A stretch of DNA of 40,165 nucleotides from CAVRZY01 sp963725415. GTDB taxonomy: Bacteria; Acidobacteriota; Terriglobia; Bryobacterales; Bryobacteraceae. A program made the position numbers and the translations under genes. The notes beneath the pieces are model-generated. The model was not told the DNA's origin, searched no databases, and was given only the letters and a program-made list of their open reading frames with translations. Positions 35,024 through 40,165 of the stretch are shown here, one piece after another (positions within the stretch are counted from its first letter, which is position 1; every line of letters begins with the position of its first letter). The DNA lies in contig CAVRZY010000049.1 in NCBI GenBank assembly GCA_963725415.1, positions 1 to 40,165 on the forward strand, given 5' to 3'.

Positions 35024-35605
35024 TTGCTTAGATTTCTGGCTTGGCGAAGGCGGGGTGCCCTCCGGGCCCTCAGGCCGCAGCAGTTCTTCCCAGTGCTCGG
35101 CACTGTGGACGTTGCCAATCCGAAGTTTTGCCGCCAGACAATCGCCCTCGCGGTTGAACAGCAGCAACGGGTGATAGCAAGTGGACTCAAAGTGGCCGTT
35201 GTGGATGCGGGACCGCTGTTCAAAGTGCTCGCCTTGATCTATGTCCGGGAGTACGACGACAATTCTGTCTTAACAAGGACGGATCTGCCGCACCGGCCAG
35301 AGGTTCAGGACGGTTACCTCCGCCTGTTTGGGGCAAACCTGGAGCACTTTTGGCTGAACGCTGTCCATTTCCTGAGGACAAAGAACTTTGATGAGCGGCT
35401 GCTCTCTCTCCTGGAGATGCATGGCAGAAATCGTTCGCGCCACGGAATGTGCATCTTGGGCCCGAGCGATATGGGACTGATCGAGCTGGCGATAGCACAG
35501 GGCTGTGTGCTCCTGACCGGCGATGAAAGGTCACTGGCGCCACTGGCCTGGAAGCACAGCGTTGACTCCCGATTGGTGCAGAGCCTCGTTGAAGGTATCC
35601 TTTAG
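35024..35605 (+). CDS. PIN-like domain protein
   Basis: The longest frame starts at 35024 and gives 193 residues, but a later start is possible because the first 50 residues are basic and atypical. The core has VAVVDAGPLFKVLALIYV (first acidic residue) and GPSDMGLIELAIAQGCVLLT followed by GDERSLAPLAWKH, which is the usual acidic pattern of PIN nucleases such as VapC. No antitoxin gene is seen. The stop (35603-35605) overlaps the stop of the convergent glycoside hydrolase gene. Confidence 0.6.
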   Translation: MLRFLAWRRRGALRALRPQQFFPVLGTVDVANPKFCRQTIALAVEQQQRVIASGLKVAVVDAGPLFKVLALIYVREYDDNSVLTRTDLPHRPEVQDGYLRLFGANLEHFWLNAVHFLRTKNFDERLLSLLEMHGRNRSRHGMCILGPSDMGLIELAIAQGCVLLTGDERSLAPLAWKHSVDSRLVQSLVEGIL

Positions 35606-37985
35606 TCCGGCGCCTTCACCAGCCACACCTCGGCCACCTGGCAGCCCCTCCCGTTGCCGCCCAGGCCGGGCGTCGCGGTACCAGCTCAGCGTGAGCTCGC
35701 CCCGCTGGACGGCCTTGGCCGGGATGTCGAATTCCATCGGCCGGATGGGCACCGGTTTGTCGATCAGCGGGTGGATCTCGATGTTGTCGCCAGCCGAGAG
35801 GCGGATCTTGCGCTGGAGACTGTCGCCGGCGTAGACCACCCGCACGCGGTAGCGCGCGCAGGGGTCCAGACCGGTGTACCGCATCTTGAGCGGCATTTCG
35901 TTCAGCGATTCGGCGTAGTTCCACCAGGAGGTGCGCCCGCCCGCGCGATAGGCGAAACCCATCAGCGCCGATTCCAGAAAGGCGGGGTCCTCGTCGAAGC
36001 CGGGGCCACGCACCAGGTGCGCCTGCCGCGTCACATCGCCCAGGTCGTCGTAAAAACCGCCGGGGCCACGCACCAGGTGCGGCTGCCGCGTCACATCGCC
36101 CAAATCATCATAGAAACCGCCGGGGCCGGGATTGGTCCAGTTCAGAATACCGTCGATGCCCTTCAGCCGGTCCGGCTCGTCGGCCAGCTTGCGAAGCTCC
36201 GCGAAGTGTCTGCTTGAGCCAGAGGCGGTTGTTCAGCGGCATGTCGATGGTATCGAGGTTGGCGCCGCGGCCCACGGCGATGGCCTTGTAGCGCGCCACG
36301 CTCAACTGCATGCGGATGCTCTGGTACAGCGCCTCGGCCAGCTCGAAGACGCGCGCCCGCCAGTCTGATGCGGCGCCGCTCCGCCGACGGCGCGGTCCAG
36401 GATGGCTTCGGCCTCGCGCCATCGCCGCCAGCGAGCCGGTCTGCGGCGCCGCGCGGAGTTGCTCCATGGCCTGCTCCTCCAGCGCGGTTTCGTCGATCAG
36501 GCGGCTGCGGATGTAGGCGTCGTAGTAGGCGCGGTAGAGCGCCTGCTGGAAGCGCCAGTTCAGCAGGTCCTGCGGCGAGGCCGGCTTCGCTCCATGGCCT
36601 GGAATTGCTGCGAGCGTGGTGTAGACGCCCGCGTTGGCCAGCAGCGGCCCCGCCAGTTTCGCTCCAGCGCCAGCAGGCCCTGGGCGAAAGCGTCGGCGTA
36701 GCGCTCGCCGATGAAGTAGCGGCTGTACTCGCGCAGGACGCTCGACCACGTCGGCCTCCGGGTCCCAGCCCAGCGCGCTCCAGACGATCTTGTTCACGTC
36801 GTCGTTGCAGCCCTCCGAATAGGTCAGGAAGCCGATGGTGTAGGGCTGCAGCAGCGCGGAAGATGCGCGGCCTGCTCCACCGGCCGCGGGTTGATGCACT
36901 TCGCGCGCCTCGGTGAGCGCGTAGGCCGGGTCCCAATCCGGCACCGGGTACTGGCACTGCCGGCTGTGCGTGATGTCGGGGTAGTGGCGGATGGGATAGC
37001 GCTTGGGGACCGCGCTCGCGCAGCTGCGGCAGAGCTCACGCGCACCTGCGGCCCGAACACGATGCCGCTCAGCCACGCCGGTTGCTCCGTCTTGAGGATG
37101 CCGAGGAACTCGTCCATCCACTCCTGGTTGAAGCCCTGCGGCGAAACCCACATCTGCGCCTTGGGATGGTAGCGGTGCAGGTTCTGCGGTCTGCTTCTCC
37201 AGCAGGGCCATCAGGTACTTCGGCTGCGTGTGGCCCGGGTCGCCGCCGGGGACGAACACGGCGTCGATGCGCGGCAGCTTCTTGAAGACCTCGCCCCACT
37301 CGTCGAGCGCGGACTCGACGGTCTTGGGATCGGAGTAGTCCCTGTCCATCGCCGGATACCAGATCCAGACGTCCAGGCCGTATTCGTCGGCGAGCCGCGA
37401 CATCTCGACCATCATCTCCATCGGCGGCAGCGGGAAGTGCGGGCTGTCGGCGGCGTCGTCGGAGCGCGGCGGGATCAGCTCGATGGCGTTGCGTCCGAAC
37501 ACGGCCAGGTCGCGGATGTACTGCTCCCACATCGGCACCGTCCAGCCGTCGTAGGAGTTGGTCTTGGGCCGGTAGCCCAGCTGGTGCCCGCGCAGCGGAT
37601 ACTTCGGCGCGGTGGTCACGCTGAAATCGTCGGCAATCGAGATGGCGCCCTTGCTCATGCGCAGCGCGCGCAGCAGGCGCCCGACGCCGAACAGCACGCC
37701 GCGCGCATCGTTGCCGACCACCGACACCGCGCCGCCCGCCACCCGGATGCGGTAGCCCTCCGGCTGGCCGGCGCCCCCCAGTCTCACCTCGATGACCGGC
37801 ACGCTCGCGGAGGGCCGCGCCTGCGCGACGGGCCAGCGAATCTGCGTGCGCTTTTCGACCTCCTCGACCAGCATCACAGCGGCCTTTTGCTGCGAAACCA
37901 CCACGGCCCTGCTCAGATCCAGCGCCGAGCCCTGGCAGGCCCCGGCCAGCAGTAAGATGGACAAGCTCACTTTAGGTGGACACAT
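35602..37985 (-). CDS. Large secreted glycoside hydrolase, GH20/GH67-like N-terminal fold, many indels
   Basis: ATG 37983-37985 opens a signal-like N-terminus (VSLSILLLAGACQGSALDLS). A GH20b/GH67-type N-terminal domain follows (DARGVLFGVGRLLRALR), then barrel blocks (KYPLRGHQLGYRPKTNSYDG, RNAIELIPPRSDDAADSPHF, YGLDVWIWYPAMDRDY). VFVPGGDPGHTQP and a QMWVSPQGFNQEWMDEFL segment come next. The C-terminal part has GGFYDDLGDVTRQPHLV, WWNYAESLNEMPLKMRY and ends near CQVAEVWLVKAPD. The frame changes near 37186, 37032, 37015, 36880, 36750, 36590, 36380, 36210 and 35660. Repaired, it would be about 790 residues. It is probably an exo-acting enzyme on plant or microbial polysaccharide; the substrate is not determinable. 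Confidence 0.75.
36001..36120. repeat. Two tandem 60-bp units inside the glycoside hydrolase gene
   Basis: Bases 36001-36060 and 36061-36120 are 60-bp copies with six differences. They encode the 20-residue segment GGFYDDLGDVTRQxHLVRGP twice (Ala or Pro at x). Five of the six differences are synonymous. Related proteins, as far as I recall, have one copy. Confidence 0.85.
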
Positions 37986-38029
37986 TTATATAGGAGTATG
38001 GCATTCTACTAGAGTCCCTGGAGGTGCTC

Positions 38030-39186
38030 ATGCAAAACCAAGCGGTCTCCCGCCGCCAGGCGCTCGCCCGGGCGGGCGCCGTGGCCGGTCTGGCCGCCCT
38101 GCCGCCGAACCTGGCCGGCGCAACCGAACGGCTCGCCATCACGCGCATTGACCTGTTCCGCGTGGCCGTGCCCATGCAAGACGACATCATCCACAGCCCG
38201 GAAATCGTGGAAGAAGATTTCGCCATGGTCCCCAAGTTCATCTTGAAGGTGTATACGGACTCGGGGATCGTCGGGATCGGCGAGACCGTGCGGGGCGAGG
38301 ACGGCGCCCGGCTGCGCCGCAACGCCGAGTCCCTGCGCGGCAGGAACATCCTGGACCTCAACCTGACCCGCCTCGAGCTGCCCACCGCCGCCGGCTACGC
38401 GGCCTTCGAGATGGCCTTCTATGAATCGTGGGCAAGGCCATCGGCTGGCCGGTCTACAAGCTGCTGGGCGGACTGGCCCAGCGCAAGGTGCTGGTGGGCT
38501 ACTGGTGCGGCCGCAAGAACCCCGCAGACATGCGCCGCGTGGCCCAGCGCGCCGTGGCCGGCAAGTTCACCTCCGTCAAAATGAAGGCCGCGCTGGGCGA
38601 CCCGGTGGTCAAGGCCGTCGAGGCCATCCGGGAGGTCAGCCCCGCCTTGAAGGTGATCTTCGATCCCAACACCCGCTTCAACAACTACACCACCTTCCTG
38701 CCGTTCGCCAAGGCCCTGGACGCCATCGGCAACCTGCTGGTGATCGAAGATCCGTTCGACAAAAACAACCTGGCCGGATACCGCGAGCTGCGAAAGCAGG
38801 TGAAGACCCACGTCGCGCTACACCTGGCCGACCCGCGCGCCATGATCCAGGCCATCCGCGCCGAGGCCTGCTCGGTGTTCAACACCGGCGCCGGCCCCAG
38901 CATGGCGAGCTTCGTTTCGAACTGCTACCTGGCCGCAGCGGCCCGCATGCCTGTCTGGCACGGCTCCAGCCACGACATGGGCCTCGCGGATGCCTCTTAT
39001 CTGCACTCCTGCGCCGCCGCGGCCAACTGCACCCTGCCCAGCGACATCCTCAGCTACCAGCGCGTGGATGACCTGATCGTCGAGCCCATCGAGATCCGCG
39101 ACAGCTACGCCATCGTCTCCGACCGGCCCGGCCTGGGAGTCGAGCTGGACGAAGACGCCGTGAAGCGGTATCAGGTGAAAGGTTGA
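38030..39186 (+). CDS. Enolase-superfamily (mandelate racemase/muconate lactonizing) enzyme, Tat signal, one indel
   Basis: ATG 38030 has GGAGGT six bases upstream. The N-terminus has a twin-arginine-type signal (SRRQALARAGAVAGLAALPP). Then come the capping domain (ITRIDLFRVAVPMQDDIIHS) and the barrel with FTSVKMKAALGDP (the KxK base), KVIFDPNTRFN (metal Asp), VIEDPFDKNNL (metal Glu) and HLADPRAMIQ (third metal ligand). One base is missing near 38425 in FYxIVGKAIGWPVYKLLGG, at the third position of a Glu/Asp codon. Such enzymes dehydrate or epimerise sugar acids. The neighbouring glycoside hydrolase suggests a role in uronic or aldonic acid use. Confidence 0.85.
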
Positions 39187-39202
39187 GAAAGGAGAACCTG
39201 CC

Positions 39203-40165
39203 ATGCCAAAACCCAACCGGCGCAGCGTCCTGAAGTTCCTGGCGGCGCTGGGCGTCAGCCCGGTTTACGAAGCCGCCGCTTCCGCTCCGGCCAGCGTGAC
39301 CGGCATGCGGATCAGCCGCTACGAGATCATTCCCACGCGCGTCCCCTGGGCCCAGCGCGTGCGCGAAATGGCCATTTTGAACTGGCGCCGCGAAAACATG
39401 GATGTGCCGGACTCGCCGCACACCGTGATCCGGCTGTACAGCGACGCGGGCCTGGTCGGCATCGGCGAAGGGGGCGGCGAGGCCACGCTCAAGCGCATGC
39501 TGGGCCGCTCGCCCTTCGAGTTCATCCTGGACGACAACATCGGCGGCATCCTGACCGCGGTCTACGACCTCATCGGCCAGGCCACCGGGCTGCCGCGTGT
39601 GCCGGCTGTTTGCCGCCAACCCCAGACGGCGCATCCAGCAGGCCTTCTGGAGCCTCAGCTACCCGCCGGAGATGCTGGCTTCCGAGGCCAAGCTGGGCGC
39701 CAGCCTGGGCTATCGCATCCACAAAGTGAAGGCCCGGCCCTGGGAGGACCCCGTCGCCCAGGCCGCCGCCATCTGCGCGGTGGTCCCCGGGACTACCGCG
39801 TCTGGGCCGACGCCAACCACTTCTGGGGCTCGGTGGGCCGCACCCTCCACTTCACCCGCAAGCTGGCCGAGTTCCCCAACTACTTCGGCATCGAGTCGCC
39901 GCTGCTCAGCACCGAAGGCTACCGGCAGTTGAAGGGGCAGGTTCCTCTGCGTGTCGCCGAGCATTACGGCCTGGTCGAGCCATGCTGGCCATCCGCGAAG
40001 GGCTGCTGGACGCCATCATCGTGCCGGCCCCCTGGGACGCACCATGGTCCGGCTGAACGCCATGGCGCAGTTCTACCACCTCCCGTTGTGGGTCGAGAAC
40101 AACTGCTGGTCCGGCATGGGCCAGGTCTTCCAGGCCCACCAGGCGGCCGCCTTTCCAGGCATCGA
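39203..40165 (+). CDS. Second enolase-superfamily enzyme, 3' cut by window, several indels
   Basis: ATG 39203 follows AAAGGAG and lies 16 bp after the previous gene, so the two form an operon. A Tat-like signal (RRSVLKFLAALGVSPVYEAA) is followed by MRISRYEIIPTRVPWAQRVR and LYSDAGLVGIGEGGGEATLK. QQAFWSLSYPPEMLASEAKL, GYRIHKVKARPWEDP, DYRVWADANHFWGSVGRTL and GIESPLLSTEGYRQLKGQVP follow, then MAQFYHLPLWVENNCWSGMG at the window end. The barrel with KxK, DAN and ExP-like ligand positions is recognisable. The frame changes at 39595-39596 and near 39790, 39980 and 40033, mostly at third codon positions. Confidence 0.8.
   Translation, partial: MPKPNRRSVLKFLAALGVSPVYEAAASAPASVTGMRISRYEIIPTRVPWAQRVREMAILNWRRENMDVPDSPHTVIRLYSDAGLVGIGEGGGEATLKRMLGRSPFEFILDDNIGGILTAVYDLIGQATGLPRVPAVCRQPQTAHPAGLLEPQLPAGDAGFRGQAGRQPGLSHPQSEGPALGGPRRPGRRHLRGGPRDYRVWADANHFWGSVGRTLHFTRKLAEFPNYFGIESPLLSTEGYRQLKGQVPLRVAEHYGLVEPCWPSAKGCWTPSSCRPPGTHHGPAERHGAVLPPPVVGREQLLVRHGPGLPGPPGGRLSRHR

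Noticed and set aside
36001..36120. CRISPR-like or minisatellite array
   Set aside because: Only two 60-bp units, coding in frame, with no spacers.
37925..37985. Lipoprotein signal in the glycoside hydrolase (LLAGAC)
   Set aside because: The residues before Cys are A-G-A, which do not fit the lipobox; an ordinary signal peptide is more likely.

Overview
The window is high-GC bacterial chromosome, most likely from an Acidobacteriota member of the Bryobacterales/Solibacter type. That is inferred from a carboxypeptidase-regulatory-domain/TonB receptor of the Oar type, a fused LptF-LptG permease, and Tat-exported sugar-isomerase-like and enolase-superfamily proteins next to a large glycoside hydrolase. 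No rRNA, tRNA or CRISPR array was seen. Many genes carry small indels. Most of these fall at the third codon position, and many look like two SNP alleles written one after the other, so I treat most frameshifts as a probable assembly artefact of strain mixtures.

Layout. 1-1.46 kb: FMN-binding glutamate synthase-type gene, open at the left edge and frameshifted. 1.48-4.08 kb: debris zone with an IS3-family transposase remnant, a broken small gene and a broken minus-strand gene. 4.05-5.32 kb: Tat-signal sugar-isomerase-like gene. 5.56-9.76 kb: defence-like block, with a putative restriction endonuclease convergent with an N6-adenine methyltransferase, then a divergent two-gene operon of a PD-(D/E)XK nuclease and an unknown partner.

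9.8-24.9 kb is core chromosome and mostly intact: an LptF-LptG fusion, a secreted TldD/TldE-like pair in which one partner has lost HExxxH, an O-methyltransferase, a LuxR-type regulator divergent from a CpaE/TadZ ATPase, a 36-residue membrane protein, the TonB-dependent receptor, a YdjM-type membrane hydrolase and a YegS/DgkB-type lipid kinase. Several palindromic repeats lie between these genes. One is a MITE-like element with 10-bp target duplications, inserted between the lipid kinase and ligA.

25.0-27.0 kb: ligA with several indels. 27.2-30.8 kb: accessory region with two integron-type attC sites, a DEDDh exonuclease-BRCT protein, small unknown genes and a minus-strand operon (SWIM zinc finger, winged-helix-like, KOW-like). 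30.75-34.88 kb: nested mobile DNA, where a serine-recombinase unit resembling rhizobial y4bABCD sits inside an IS1380-family transposase gene, flanked by a 5-bp direct repeat. 35.0-40.2 kb: a PIN-like protein, a large secreted glycoside hydrolase and two enolase-superfamily proteins (the second cut by the window end), probably a carbohydrate-catabolism locus.
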